Position numbers and translations under genes: made by a program
From: Trichoplax sp. H2
Taxonomy: Eukaryota; Placozoa; Uniplacotomia; Trichoplacea
Length of the DNA stretch: 64,000 nt
Direction of reading: 5' to 3'
Assembly (NCBI GenBank): GCA_003344405.1
Contig: NOWV01000245.1
Span: 28,845 to 92,844, forward strand
Notes under the pieces: generated by a model
The model's input: only the letters and a program-made list of their open reading frames with translations
Databases searched by the model: none
What the model was told of the DNA's origin: nothing
Part shown: positions 1 through 17,745 of the stretch, piece after piece
How positions within the stretch are numbered: the stretch's first letter is position 1
Layout of the letters: the number at the start of each line of letters is the position of its first letter

Positions 1-4021
<4,021 letters not shown>

Positions 4022-4119
4022 GGTCGAATTGAATTTTTTCTCGCAGGAACTTGCGCCAGTCTAAGCACGTAGAAAAATGTCCATTGCACAAACTGCCTCT
4101 GACAATGGAGGTGCTGGGT

Positions 4120-5645
4120 GAAATACCACTACAGTGTACAGTACGACTGTACACTGTAGTCAGTGCAGTGGCTGTATCCAATCCTATTGTTGATTGACTG
4201 TCCACTACAGTACTGTATACTGTACACTGACTGTAGAATGTCGCCACGACCATAGTGTACACGTACACGTACGCATGATGTGCAGCGAGAGTGACATCGA
4301 CAACGTACGTACTGTACAGTACAGTCACCGTCAGTGAAATGATGTTCAGTGATGTGGTCAACTCTACTAGGCTAGACGCACTGGACAGTATGACCCAATG
4401 AGCGTCATTCATTTTCAAGAACATTCTTTTACTGTTGATAGTTCAGCGTTTGAAATGTTGATCAAGTCAAACTACGGTGTAGCAGCAGTAGCAGTCATCC
4501 ACATCACTGTCAGCCAAAGCAGTCCTGGACTCATGGTCAGGATAGGGACTTTTACACAGAGAATTGGGAAATCTGTGGTCAGGACTGTGCATGTCCATTA
4601 TACGCTGTACAGTGTACAGGACTGCGTTGGTTGATTGATTGATTGCGATGAGAACGCGGGTCTCTTTTTGGCGGGAAATGTGGCGCTTTTACTTACTGTA
4701 CAATCATAGAGGCCCTCTATTATTATTTTAGAGGGTCTGTCGTGTACTGTACACTGTACAGTACTGTACAGTACAGTACGGCAATATTATTATGGTCCAC
4801 TACAGTGTATGTACTGTACAGTACAGTACAGTACTGTACACTGTACCGGATTGTACTGTACAGTACAGTAGAGTACAGTATTGACCGTGGCCTACTGTAC
4901 AGTATTACAGTACAGTACAGTACACAATACTGTATTAACTGTATTAATTAATAATATTATTATTTTCGTCCACTACAGTACAGTACTGTACTGTACTCCT
5001 ACAGTACTGTACCCTGTGCAGGATTGTACAATGTACAGTGTACAGTGTACAGTACAGTGTATACAGTCAGTTTGTATAATCCCACCCCAATACTATACAG
5101 TACAGTACAGTACTGTATACAGTACAGTAGTACAAACGTCTTTTACAACACTTTGTATTTCAGAGTCATGACTACAGTATACTGTACGCTGTTACGTACA
5201 GTACTGTACTACTGTACTGTATGTACAGTGTACTGTACAGTATAGTATAGTCTTATACCGTACTGTACTGTACAGTGTACACTATATACTGTAGTGTTAA
5301 CACTGTACACTGTGTACGTTGGTACGTTCAATGAACGTCCGACGTTCAAATTGGACGTTCGTACTGTACGTTCGTTCATTAAAACTGGCGAACGTCCACA
5401 GTACTAATGTACAGTACTCATTGTACTGTACAGTGTACAGTACAGTATTGACCTACTGTACTGTACAGTATTACAGTACACAGTGTACAGTACAGTATTG
5501 ACCTACAGTATTACAGTACACAGTGTACAGTACTAACAGTAGGCCACCGTACTGTACACTGTACAGTACGGTACAGTATTGAAAGTGGCCCATTACAGTA
5601 TACTGTACTGTACTATACACTATACACTGTACTGTACCTGAATGG
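4120..5645. repeat. GTAC-rich palindromic satellite-like block
   Basis: This stretch is dominated by overlapping TACTGTAC, GTACAGTA and GTACACTGTAC words, which are their own or each other's reverse complements, so both strands read alike. The densest parts are 4690-5290 and 5400-5640. At 5320-5400 the word changes to ACGTTC/GAACGT palindromes. Around 5446-5535 a unit of about 40 bp (TATTGACCTAC followed by CAGTATTACAGTACACAGTG) is repeated in tandem. Open frames here are rich in Tyr, Thr, Cys and Val simply because of the repeat word and are not genes. The block separates the divergent genes SMC3 and CSPP1. Confidence 0.9.
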
Positions 5646-6754
5646 GATTGTACGCTACTCCATCGTCGCCTACGCAAGCCGTTTCCATGACTATCGGCAA
5701 ATAGAAGAAATTTCAACGGGGGGGAAAAACATTCATGCCAATTCTCAGTCTAGCCTTCAATGTCTGCAGCTGCATCAATCACTCATTCGGAGGCCTAGTA
5801 GAGATGATATTAGCATGTTTTCCATGCCTTCAAGTTTGTTGACAACACTTTACTCGACGCTACTATCATCAACAAGACCCTGGACAGTGGACACAAACGT
5901 CCACATAGTACTGTAGTCTGTAGACGCGTACCCATTGACAAAATAAATCCTACATTGATCCAGGAAGGTATTCCATACTTGATTCTGCTACTCTATTCTT
6001 CAAAAGATGCCATCTAGCATACTCTACCACCAAAGCCTTGGATACCAGCTGATACAACAGGTACTGATCTCACTTTCAACAGTCATGCTTCCGTATCATA
6101 ATGTCCACTAAAATTGAATCATTCTAAAATTGAAGTAGGCTTGACTCCATCCCTTCCAGTCTACTTCAGACAATTCATACTCGATACATACACCAATCGT
6201 TTGTCGTATCAAGGTTTTAAAGTCATATGATTCATGGCTAAATAGTCATTCCACTAAGATTAGTCATATTGCCAATGATTAAAGCTCGATCTTTTGCATT
6301 GGTAACATTGGTAACTCGACAGTCCACAGGTAAGCAATACTACGGACAGCACAGTTGAACTTTATAGCGGCATCTTACTCAATGTACAATCTCAAGCATG
6401 CATCATCACTTATTGCTATACAGTAATGTAGTATTAGAGTCAATGACAACAAGGATAATCAAGGCATAGTTATATCACGCTAAAATGTCAGGTATATGCA
6501 CGTATAAGTAGCTGTCCAAACTATCCATACTTAAAGTACTTGTAGGACGCTAGGACTGTTACTCTTTTATTCATGATTACTTTGAATTCTTTTCACTTTT
6601 CCATTAAAATTGATTCTCGGCTTCAGGTATAATTGAAATTTTGCAATCCAACTGTCACCACCAGTAATCCAACACTCAATAGAAAGGCTGTTGGCTCTCT
6701 ATTATACTGCTTACCTATTGGAGATTGATATCAATTGAGGAATGGTAGCTTCCA
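5646..6754. other. Upstream region of CSPP1, no gene seen
   Basis: This is non-repetitive sequence with mixed composition between the palindromic block and the CSPP1 start codon. It probably holds the CSPP1 promoter and 5' leader. I see no convincing TATA box, exon or RNA gene. Confidence 0.5.
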
Positions 6755-9700
6755 ATGGCCACCCAGGATGAGATGACACGTTTTATTCAATTACAGAAAG
6801 CTAAATTACATCATGAGCGACAACAAATTGGCCCAGAATCCAGTAATCCTGTCAGAAGTTTCAACCAAGCAGGAACAACATCAAATCTTTCAAATGAAAG
6901 GAGTGATCTTCGTCCTACCCAAAGTGATGGAGCATTTACCTTAAGAGATTCACATAATAATCAGATTAATCATAATAGTGAAGATATTCACAACCTACAT
7001 CGGACTCATTCTTTATGGGATAAGTTGGGCGATGATGGCCTGACTATGAAACAAAATTTTAAAAAAAGGAGAGAAGATGAATTTAAAGAATTTGCCGATA
7101 ACAAAAAGTACGGTCGTTACAACCGTAATATTAACGAGAACAACTATCAAGGATTAAGTTTGCCCATAAGGGAACAGAATAGTGCTAAAGAAAGGTTAAA
7201 GAAAGAGCGACAACGAGAGTATAACGAATTTTTACAAGAAAAGTTACGCAGAGAAACCGAGGGTAAATCTCGTAGGCGCAACAATTTGAATGACGCTATG
7301 CAGCCTCAGAACTATCATTCAAAACCAGTTGGTTACGATCAACTACTGCAACAAAAAAGGGAGCAAGAGGAACGTTATCGGTAAAAAATCCATGCAATTG
7401 GATATTATGAACAGTTACTGACAATGGCTTCTCTTTCTATCTGTTTATAATCTTGTAACTGTAATGATTTCACTGTTTCAATTCATCGGTTTTATTCACT
7501 ATACCACAAATTATAGTCAGCTAAATCATATCGAAACTGCACCAGCTGATTTTGTACCATCCAAGCCGAAGTTCGATCTACAACATTCAAGAGATCCCCG
7601 CTATAATCTACCTATACCAGAAAAGTAAGTTGATTGAAAGATCCCTGTTATACGTTATCATAGAAATTACATTCACTAAGAAAATTGAACTATTAATGTT
7701 TAGCTTGACCTTAGTTGTAAGTATATACCATTATAATCCATAATAGATAAAAATACATATTTTGATCTACGTTCTTAATTCGATATTGATGAATGATAAG
7801 GAATGAAAGCTTGCAACTTGATAAAATGCGTTCTTACCGTAGTAATAAAACTGTGACATTAACAAGTATTAAATATGATAGTAATAAGAATATTTTAAAC
7901 TCATATGGGCAGTACCAGTAGTTAACTGCTAAAGCACCATCAAAGTTTTAACTTGTGTTAAGATGACAGACTAAAAGAAATTCCATTTTGATCTTCTTTT
8001 TTAATGCATAATCATCGAATTCTTTTCGTATAACAGATTTCAACAAATTTATAACAAATTTAAAAACTGCCTTTTAGCGGCATATTGTTGCACATTACTG
8101 ATCATACCGTAGTTCTTTCGTCATCTTGAAAGTTATTAAAGATGTGTATAAAATGACAGTACTTATCTCCTAGTATAATCGCTGAGGTACGAAATTTATA
8201 GTGATGTCTCCTAAAACATCAGCGTAGATTTCGTACCTTAGTGAATTATCACTACAGTGTACCGTAGTTAATTTCAATTTTGGTGCGCTGTTATAGTGCT
8301 AAGATATTGCCTACTGTCACTATGACATACTGTAGAATTGCAGAATGTAGTAGTAAAGTGATTAATTTTGCTGAACCTAGTTATGTCATTGCTCTCGAAT
8401 ACAGAATAATCGTTATCTTCTATCTGTTGCTGTTAAAATACTACGTCATTTAAATTATTTGAACTGTTTTTTTTTCCTACGGCTTGAACAAAATTTATAA
8501 ACCCTATTTGTGTAGTTTACTAATTTATTTAAAATACAGACAGAAAATTTTATTACTTCTATGTCTTGCATAATCTATAATTCATTTATGGATTCTCTAG
8601 TAAATCTCTACTGTACATACATTCGTTGTACGTCGTAATGCACATTCAAAGAACTTTTTGAGTCAAAAATTTTAGTCAATATATACAGTTCACTTCTAAC
8701 GTAATTGAATATTGTGATATGCATACAAATATCAATTATTATGTTATCATTCATTAGTATTCTAACATTTATAAAAGCAGTAATCATAACAGTTGCTTTA
8801 AATTTATAACAGATGGAATTAAGTAATATTGATATTTCGCAATCTCAATGTAATAAAACCATATATTGTTGTAATTATACAATTTGAAATGCTAACTAGT
8901 GTGGACTTCAGTTAAATTACTCCAGTTTACTTATTATGAGAGGTTAAATGGCCTTTGTACGTATTGAAATTAACATCAAAACTTTTATTCCTACTCATTC
9001 CATCATGGTTTATGTGAATATGGCTATATTATAATTATTTTATATCAAGTCGACCAGTTGAATGGCAATTAGGCGATGAAGATTTATATGCATGGGCACG
9101 CCAAAAGGCTAACAATCATGATGCACCAGACGATATAGGAAGATTGCCATATGATATTAATCTTGGTAATGGCCAAGGAAACGTACCATTGTCCAATAAT
9201 AGTCCACTACTAGATGCAGTAACTCAACTAACAGATCCGGTAAGTATTCATTTTAATTATTGATCGTACTATCGATAAATTATTAATAGATTTGAGGTAA
9301 TTTTGACTTTTTAAATTGTTGAATGTATTTTAATAAAATTTGCAATCATTTCGGTGTTAAACATTTCCAAACATTCGTTTCGCTATCCTCATGTATGAAC
9401 CTCCAACAGAGACTCCGATCAGATTATCCACCTGATGAAGTTCCTCGTGCTTCTTATAGCAACAATAACGCAGTACCAGTTAGAAATGCTGACTACCCTG
9501 GTGCAGTTTCGCGCAATAACTACGTTCAAGCTAAAGGCAACAGCGTTTTAGATCACAGTCATCGCCGAATTGGCAATCACGATCCTCCAAATGCGCACTA
9601 TCGTACTTCCAGTCAAAATCAAAGTTCCAACATCTTGCTAGGCTTTTCTGGATCAGAAGACAAGCCACGCTATGATAAAAGTAGCTACCAACAGGATTTA

Positions 9701-12215
9701 AAACAACAGATGCTAGAAATGGAAAATAGAAAGAAACAAGAAAAAAAAAGAAGAGAGGCAGAAGAACTGAAAAAAGAACAAGAAATATATGATTATAATC
9801 CGTGGGGTAAAGGCGGAGGTGGTGCACCCCTGCGCGATCGCCATGGTCGCATTGTTGCTGATCTAAAAAGAATGCATGTAGATAATGAGACTAAACTTCT
9901 TAACCCTAATACTAATGAAAATCGTAGTCAACCCAATCCTTCACTTTCTAGTAACAACAATAATCAATACTCAAATGCAGCTTCTCCCCGGCGTGAGCCT
10001 AATTCATTAAATGAGCCCAATTATAGTTATAATCAACCTAATCGTGAAACTACTGAGGTTGTAACTAAACTTACATCAGAAGGTTTTATGACTCAAGAAA
10101 GTCCACGCAAAAGTGAGACTGATTACAGAGCATATCTTAAACAGCAAATTGAAGAAAAAGAGCGTAGAAAGCGGGAAGAACAAGAAAAAATAAGACAGGA
10201 AGAGCTGAAAGAAATGCAACGCATCGAAGATCAGAGGAAAATTATGCAAGAAGAACATGAGAAAGAGCTTGTAAGTAACCTGATAAATTTTACTGCACGT
10301 AACGTGTGTCTTAGCTAGCGCATATTGTAGGTAAATCACCTTGCGGTAAACTTCCATCTGATTAAATCAAAAATAGTCGGAAAACTTTAAGAGCGGAATT
10401 AAATTCTATCCGCAATCCATCAGATAAAGTTTCATTTTATATTAGTTAAAACTATTGTATCTTGAAATTATAAATTCTAATTGTACCTCGATCTCTTTTC
10501 CACTTTTAGGAAGGAAAGCGTAAAAAAGAAGAGGAAGAGAATCGGCAAAAAGAGGAAGCTGCACAAAAAATTAAAGAGCAGCGTGAGGCTTCGGAGCGAG
10601 CACAGCGTGAAGCTGAAGAGAATCGTCGGCAGAAAGCAGATGATGACTTAAAAAGGAGGCTAGCGGAAAGTAGGAAGAAACCGTATGAACAGGAAGCTAG
10701 CAATCAACAGAATAGCCCTGTGAGATCGAACTCTCCGCCTATACCAGCACTAAGGCAGTCATATAATCAATCTCCACCAATTCCTGCTTTAAGAAATGAG
10801 CAAGGCAATCCAACTTCACCGCCTTTACCAAGTCATAGACAAGTTACAAATACTAATAGCGATATTTATAACCAAGACGACGAAATTCCTAGCCACTCTG
10901 AGATTCAACCACTTAAACTTTCAAGATCGCAGACATTTAATGAAGTTACACTTAGTCAGCGAGATAATGATATTTATAGGAGTCATCCGAAATCATCACG
11001 CAATAATTCCATTTCAGGAAATGCATCCACTATACCCAATAACTCCAATACGCGTCCCTTTAACAGAACTGCGGAAGAAACTAAAGATGTTATCGCTCAG
11101 CTGGAATTAATGCGGCAACAACTGAAACTTGAGCAAGCTAAGGTAACGTTGATCATGTAGCCTGAGCATACTCGTACGCCAAAGTTTACTGTTCAATCCA
11201 AAATCAAAATATGATCTGATTTATATTCTATTTCGTATAGGTTCAAGAACAATTAGAACAAAACAAAAAGGCTTATGAAGGACTGCTAAGGAATGAGGAG
11301 TTAAAGGTTAATTTAAGCTTTAGATAATATTTCTTTCTATAGAAGTTCGATTATGACCCACACTTTAATAACAGTTATAAACCAAATTGACGGAGATACT
11401 TTCTGATTAGCTACAAGCTCATATGGAACAGAACAAGAAAGCTAAAGAACGCCGATTATCAAGGAGTAAGAACAAAGCAGATATTTTTGCAATGGCATTA
11501 CCCAAAAATAAAGGAGGAAATCAAAACAATGCTACATCGGAGTTTAATTCACTTAAGTATGGCAATGGAAGTGAATCAAGACAAGAATTTTGGAAAGAAT
11601 ATCCTGAACCAGCTGAATCAAGTGCTTCGTTAGAAGTTCAACAGCAAGCTCTGCTAGATAAGCAAGAGCATCAATTGAAAATGTTACGAGAGGGTGAGGA
11701 CATGTCAGTAACTTTTACGAGTATTGCATAAAATGATAGTACATTAAGCTAAATCTTATACTACATGGGAGGGTAAAAAGTTTACTGCAGTTGTTGTACT
11801 CCTGATAAACAATAAATTCACTATAATTATAGGTGATTTAGCCGCAGATCTTGATGTTAATAGTCATCCTACTAATCATCACCATCAGGCTTCAAATCGT
11901 AAGCCTGATTCAGAATCACAATTATCCTTATTGACATCAGAAACTAAATTTGTACCAGTCGATGATAATGGTAATAACGTTAAAGGCTCAACCGATGAAA
12001 ATTCTACTAAAGTTTCATCAGCACGTGAAAGAAGAAGAATTCGACAACGCGATGAGTTACCATCTACCCCGGCGTCCATTTCCAGTCTAAATATCGATGC
12101 CATCAATGAGAAAAATAAAGAACGATTACTTAGATTGGAGAAATTGACTGAAAGAAGAAAGAAAAATGACACTTTAGAACCAAGCGCGGTTTTAGAAGAA
12201 TATTTAGAAAAATAA
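6755..12215 (+). CDS. CSPP1: Centrosome and spindle pole-associated protein 1 (CSPP1), 8 exons
   Basis: CSPP1 is a coiled-coil protein of centrosomes, spindle poles and ciliary axonemes that acts on microtubules. Exons: 6755-7380, 7517-7624, 9050-9239, 9410-10270, 10510-11142, 11241-11306, 11411-11693, 11833-12215. The joins are in frame and give 1049 residues, against roughly 1250 in human. Family signatures seen in order: an N-terminal MTRFIQLQKAKL-like segment matching the human DEFIEEQKARL start; LSLPIREQNSAKERLKKER; the glycine-rich core NPWGKGGGGAPLRD near residue 437; long Glu/Lys/Arg-rich coiled coils; paired SPPIPALR motifs; LEVQQQALL; and the C-terminal SARERRRIRQ and NEERMRRL-like segments. 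ATG 6755 is the first in-frame start before the conserved N terminus. The 1425-bp second intron holds a long hairpin. Identification is firm; an extra untranslated 5' exon is possible. Confidence 0.95.
8171..8254. other. 84-nt intronic hairpin with let-7-like 5' arm
   Basis: The left part from 8171 and the right part up to 8254 are near-perfect inverted repeats. Arm CTGAGGTACGAAAT (8182-8195) faces ATTTCGTACCTTAG (8228-8241) with one mismatch. Outside it TAGTATAATC faces GAATTATCACTA with small bulges. Inside it GATGT pairs with ACATC around an 8-nt loop. Size and shape resemble a primary microRNA. The 5' arm reads TGAGGTA at 8183-8189, the let-7 seed, followed by TTTATAGT. It could equally be a small transposon fold-back. 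Confidence 0.5.
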
Positions 12216-12309
12216 CAACGATTAAATATTACCTCAATGGAATCAATTTGTTTATTTGATTTTATAAATATCTCTTACTTATTTCAGTTTTCCATATGAT
12301 TAATACATA

Positions 12310-12315
12310 AATAAA
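12310..12315 (+). promoter_or_regulatory. Likely CSPP1 polyadenylation signal
   Basis: AATAAA lies about 95 bases after the CSPP1 stop codon in AT-rich sequence, a usual spacing for a 3' end signal. Confidence 0.5.
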
Positions 12316-13394
12316 AATGTAAAACGATAGCAAGAAATAATTACTTTTTCGGTTGTTGATACTGTAACTACTTGAAGATGCCTGTAGTATTAAAATAATT
12401 TCTCTGCTATCATTATATCATAGTGGAGTCTATTTGTATGCATACAAACATATAGTTTATAAATATTTATAACTAGTACGTGTACTATATATCTATTATA
12501 GAACGCTAATTGAGCTCGTGCTCTCATATTCGTTTATATTAAGGATTTCTACTATAGTTACTAGTAATAACTTTACGTCAAAATTCTTTTGATAGTTCTC
12601 TAAATACCGTAATCTGGTTGTTAATTTCATTTCCTTAAGCCTTTTGCAACGTGTACATATATCAATAGAACGAAATCTGTCACCATTCAATAATGTTTAA
12701 TTGGATTGATGAAAACTAATATTTCACATTCATTTTCGTTTTGATACTTTTCATTATGTAGTGTTGACGATTTAAAAATAATGTTTCGGTATTTTATGAA
12801 ATCTGACATCACTATTATTGCATCGAATAACGTCTTAATTGATGGTTGTTCCATGCGATCGGTAGTTGGAGCTATTCCATTCAAGCTGGATCTGCAGTAT
12901 AATGTGTATTTCGTAATGATGATGTGCATTTTAAATTCATTCTACTGTTGTTATGTTTGATCTTTGGAAAGGCTGATTTTTTATACGCAATGCGTTAAGA
13001 TATGTTCGAAGTTACACATGGTGTATAGCGATTGCTAGCTATGTATTCAATATTTTTCTTGATATTAATTATATCGATATTAGTTTTCAATTGGCTAAGG
13101 AAGACATAATTTACGTTAACATTTTTTGTCGTGCTCGATATCTCATAGTATCAAAGCCAGATTTCGAATGCGATAATTGAGTCACTTTATGTAATTATGT
13201 TGATTAATGATTATGAAAATGATTCTAAATGCAAAGTTGTTGGTTAATTTATTCTATAATTATTAAAGCCATAACAATAACTCGTAGATAGTAGATTCAT
13301 TTTGTTAATCTTAGTCAGCCAATAACGTTTTATAGTAGTAAAGACCTATCGCTACAAAAATATGAATAGAATGAATTGTATTTCCAAAATTGTT
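12316..13394. other. AT-rich spacer, no gene seen
   Basis: Two short open frames on the minus strand (12496-12690, 12687-12929) have no recognisable motif, start context or splice logic, and look like chance frames in AT-rich DNA. Confidence 0.5.
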
Positions 13395-13442
13395 TATATA
13401 AGTATTATTTATACAAAGACAATAAATATTGTTATGACGTCA
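13395..13442 (+). promoter_or_regulatory. Possible core promoter: TATA box and CRE-like site
   Basis: TATATAAG at 13395-13402 is followed by the palindrome TGACGTCA at 13435-13442, the consensus cAMP-response element bound by CREB/ATF factors. Five bases later an ATG opens a frame with a hydrophobic start. In AT-rich DNA the TATA box alone means little; the pairing with the CRE and the ATG is what suggests a promoter. Confidence 0.3.
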
Positions 13443-13447
13443 GCTAA

Positions 13448-13558
13448 ATGCGACTTCTGCAAAAAGTACACTTTTTTCTAATAATTGCTTCCTTAATAAC
13501 ATCTACTATAGTTTGCACCTCATCATATTGGTATCGCCGAAAGAAATTGTCTTTTAAG
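13448..13558 (+). CDS. Candidate first exon of a small membrane or secreted protein
   Basis: This 37-codon frame encodes a short basic start (MRLLQK), a hydrophobic run (FFLIIASLITSTIV), then CTSSYWYRRKK. It ends exactly at a good donor, AAG/GTAAGC. The arrangement looks like a signal anchor or the first membrane segment of a four-helix protein; the YW after the helix recalls the claudin/clarin type, but that is only an impression. I could not find a second exon on this strand before the opposite-strand TEX261 gene begins. It may be a real exon of a gene I cannot complete, or a chance frame. Confidence 0.25.
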
Positions 13559-13786
13559 GTAAGCAAAAGAGCTGTAAATGTAATAGGTCTCAAAGGAAGA
13601 TACTCTCCTTTAATATTTCCAACGATTTACCTATATTAAGAATGATATTGACGCTAAACAACACAGTGAAAGATTGATGAGATACACTTCAGATAAAGAC
13701 CTCATCATAGTATTATAATCAAGTATCGTAACATCTCGAGCTAAGTATTATCTTTAAATAGAATAGTGGATCCGAAGGTAAATTAG

Positions 13787-13792
13787 TTTATT
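13787..13792 (-). promoter_or_regulatory. Likely TEX261 polyadenylation signal
   Basis: AATAAA on the minus strand, about 180 bases beyond the TEX261 stop codon. Confidence 0.4.
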
Positions 13793-13971
13793 CTCTATTA
13801 AGGACTAAGTTTCGGGCTATTTTAAAGAAATTGAACAGAGTCTTATTGAAAATTTTCATACTTCCTAATAGTTATTACGATTTATCATTGTTTGAAATTT
13901 AGCTCTTAGCACAGTAGAAAAGCAAACGAATTAACATTGATGTACACGTATCTACAGGTTTCCCTATTAAA

Positions 13972-15177
<1,206 letters not shown>

Positions 15178-16984
15178 CTTTAATTTAATAAGGATAGTTT
15201 CAGACTAAGTACAGTATATTATGATTATTAATAAAATGAATCCCTTCAAATATTTTTTAGCACCGCTGATGATCTCGTATAAGATTGTATAGCTGGGAAG
15301 AAGAGTATAAGAATGACTTGTACAGTAATGTACAATAACGCGTAAATACTACTAGAGACGATTTAGTTTAAAAATTAGATGCTTTTCAACCCAATCAATG
15401 ACATCCGACAAGTCGATCTGGCAGAGTAGGTTATTGATTGTAAGTACGTATCGCCTACCCGTACTTTTAGTCTATTTTTAAAACGATAGTTATAAAGTGG
15501 CAAAATGGTCTCTTAGCTACATAGTAGTATATAGTACAATAATATTTTTTTCTTGTAGTAATTATTAAAATATAAGTTGGCATAAGAAGTAACTTTGGTT
15601 GTGTGATTGAATCGATCTAAAATTGAGGAGAATGTATTCCTGTTGTATTCCTTTCATACATACGAAGTCAACTGTAATTGTTGTCATAATACAGTTAAGC
15701 TAAGCAAGATTGCATTGCAAATTATACCTACGTGGATTGAATCTGCAACCTGCTAAGCAATAAAAATTAAATCAAGCAATGCTATTGGTACTTGGCTAAT
15801 GTTATGTTGTGACTTATATATTGGATTCTGTTTGGTGACTTTCGTTGTCACTGGTCAGAAGTGGTTGGCAGCGAGTTGATTAGTGTATTGAAATTACCTT
15901 TACCTAGAGCCCAATTCTCTATAGCATGGAGTGGTAGAAATATATATTAGGAATACAGTACGTCTTCACATCTCTCTTGATATACGTCGGTTGTATGAGG
16001 GGTCAAATTGAAGCAAGTTCATTGTCGAAAGTTCGAGATGGATTCTATTCTAGTACAACAACACTTATCATCATGTACTGTTTTGTAGAAGGGTTTCTTT
16101 CGGTTATGTTTACTCCACTTTCACCTACAGTCACTAACTATCCGTAGGAAACATACGAAAAAACACCTACAGGGAAAAACTGTCTGCACTAATTCTCAAT
16201 CGTTGAGTTGTTGAAGGAGCCTATATAAACGTAGAGGTTATCCAGTTTACAGTAAGTACATTCCTGGACTTTGAAAGTCAAGTTGTATTTGTAAAAGCGA
16301 TATCGAGGACATTGCGTATTAAAATATTCACTTTGTATTTTACTTGCTGTTGGTCTTTGCTTATGATTGAAGTAATGGACCAATAAGATATCGCGAAACG
16401 GAGGTCTTGCCTTTTACTATCAAGGCTCAACATACGCTCTTCCCGATTCTTCAAAGCGTGGATTTATTTGAAGCAAATGAGTGATGATTTGTTCCATGTT
16501 GCGCTCCTACCGTGGATGACATTGATTCATCCACGTATCATGACTGAATTTGGATCAATATTGATGTCTAAATGTCAAGATTGTTTATCTCTTCATTCCT
16601 CATTTCATAGTATAGTGTAAAGTAAGCTAATCCATTACAGTATTCCAACTCTTCCAAGTTGTCGTTGGTTGTTTCAAGCCATAAGTGATGGTTAAACCTG
16701 TGTGTTGACAGTGCAAGGCCAAGCCACAAACAGTACATGATAATACAACACAGGCCAGTGCACATCGTCAAGCATAGCTCAAACTGCTTCTTATTCATCA
16801 ACACGTTAAGCATTTGGTGATTTCATTCACGACAAATTTTACCTAATGATAAGATGACAAATATGCCTTGCAAAGCTAAAGCTAGCCAGCTCAAGGAGTA
16901 GAGGAACCATGCCATGGTCTATCCGCTTGCCACTAACCCCTTGACCACCTTGGGTGTGTGGATGATCACCTTGGTACCGTACAC
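15178..16984. other. Spacer upstream of TEX261, no gene confirmed
   Basis: The missing first TEX261 exon should lie in this stretch or slightly beyond. From about 15830 the GC content rises. Minus-strand open frames at 16189-16383 and 16568-16813 (the latter with a hydrophobic run CIIMYCLWLGLAL) show no family motif and may be decayed repeat sequence. Confidence 0.4.
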
Positions 16985-17745
16985 TAGTACTGTATGCCAG
17001 CGTCCACAGTACGCCTTTTATCCGCTATACTGTACACTGTACACTGTACAGGGCCATGGACCAGTGAGATACTATACCGGTCAAGCCGAGTCCAGTGTCT
17101 GGCAGTCCATGCCTCGATGATATGGTATACTGTACTATGGTGTAGTCCAAAAGCAATGGTGAATGACTGGGCGTAAATCGACTACTCAGACTGAGAGTAT
17201 TGTACAGTATACTTCCAGTAGTCATGATGGCACACAGTACACAATGGACTCCTCCTACAATACCTAGACTCGAAACTAGCCTTGGATGGACGGACTTTAC
17301 CTGTAAGATTACTGTTAGGCGGAAGATAGGAAATTACGTGCAGCATACAGTACACTGTACGCTTCCAGAAGTCATGATACAGGGGTTACAATACACTACT
17401 CCAAACTCTCCTTGGATGGACGGACTTTACTTACCAGAGAAGGCGGAAAATGGCGAAATGACCTGTACTGTACACTGTGTACACAATGGACTCCTCCAAT
17501 AATACCTGGACCCCAAACTCTCCTTGGATGGACGGACTTTGCTTACAAGAGAAGGCGGAAAATGGCGAAATGACCTGTACACTCACAGTGTACTGTAGTC
17601 ATGATACAGTACAGTACACAACGGACTCGTCCAACAATACCTGGACTCCAAACTCTCCTCGGATGGACGGACTTTGCTTACAAGAGAAGGCGGAAAATGG
17701 CGAAATGACCTGCACTGTACACCTACTCTGTACAGCAGTCACAAA
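16985..17745. repeat. GTAC-rich region with about four tandem minisatellite units
   Basis: At least four units of about 100-145 bp start near 17241, 17386, 17482 and 17617. Each contains GGATGGACGGACTTT, then GAGAAGGCGGAAAATGGC, and ends in a run of TACTGTACACTGTAC-type words. The last two units are the most alike. The plus strand stays open across units 3 and 4 and would encode a repeat containing WMDGLCLQEKAENGEMTC. The same GTAC words fill 4120-5645, so the two loci share a repeat family or mutational process. Coding status is doubtful. Confidence 0.85.

Noticed and set aside
4398-5716. Several open frames rich in Tyr, Thr, Cys and Val inside the GTAC block
   Set aside because: They are read from a self-complementary repeat word; the same peptides appear in several frames and on both strands, so they carry no gene signal.
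8171-8254. Annotating the hairpin as a let-7 gene
   Set aside because: Similarity is limited to the seed and tail of one arm, and microRNAs are not established in the likely host lineage; kept only as a structured element.
9531-12172. Hydrophobic or Ser-rich minus-strand frames at 9531-9827, 10076-10357, 10506-10703 and 11885-12172
   Set aside because: They lie opposite CSPP1 coding exons and mirror the Glu/Lys/Arg-rich codons of the real protein.
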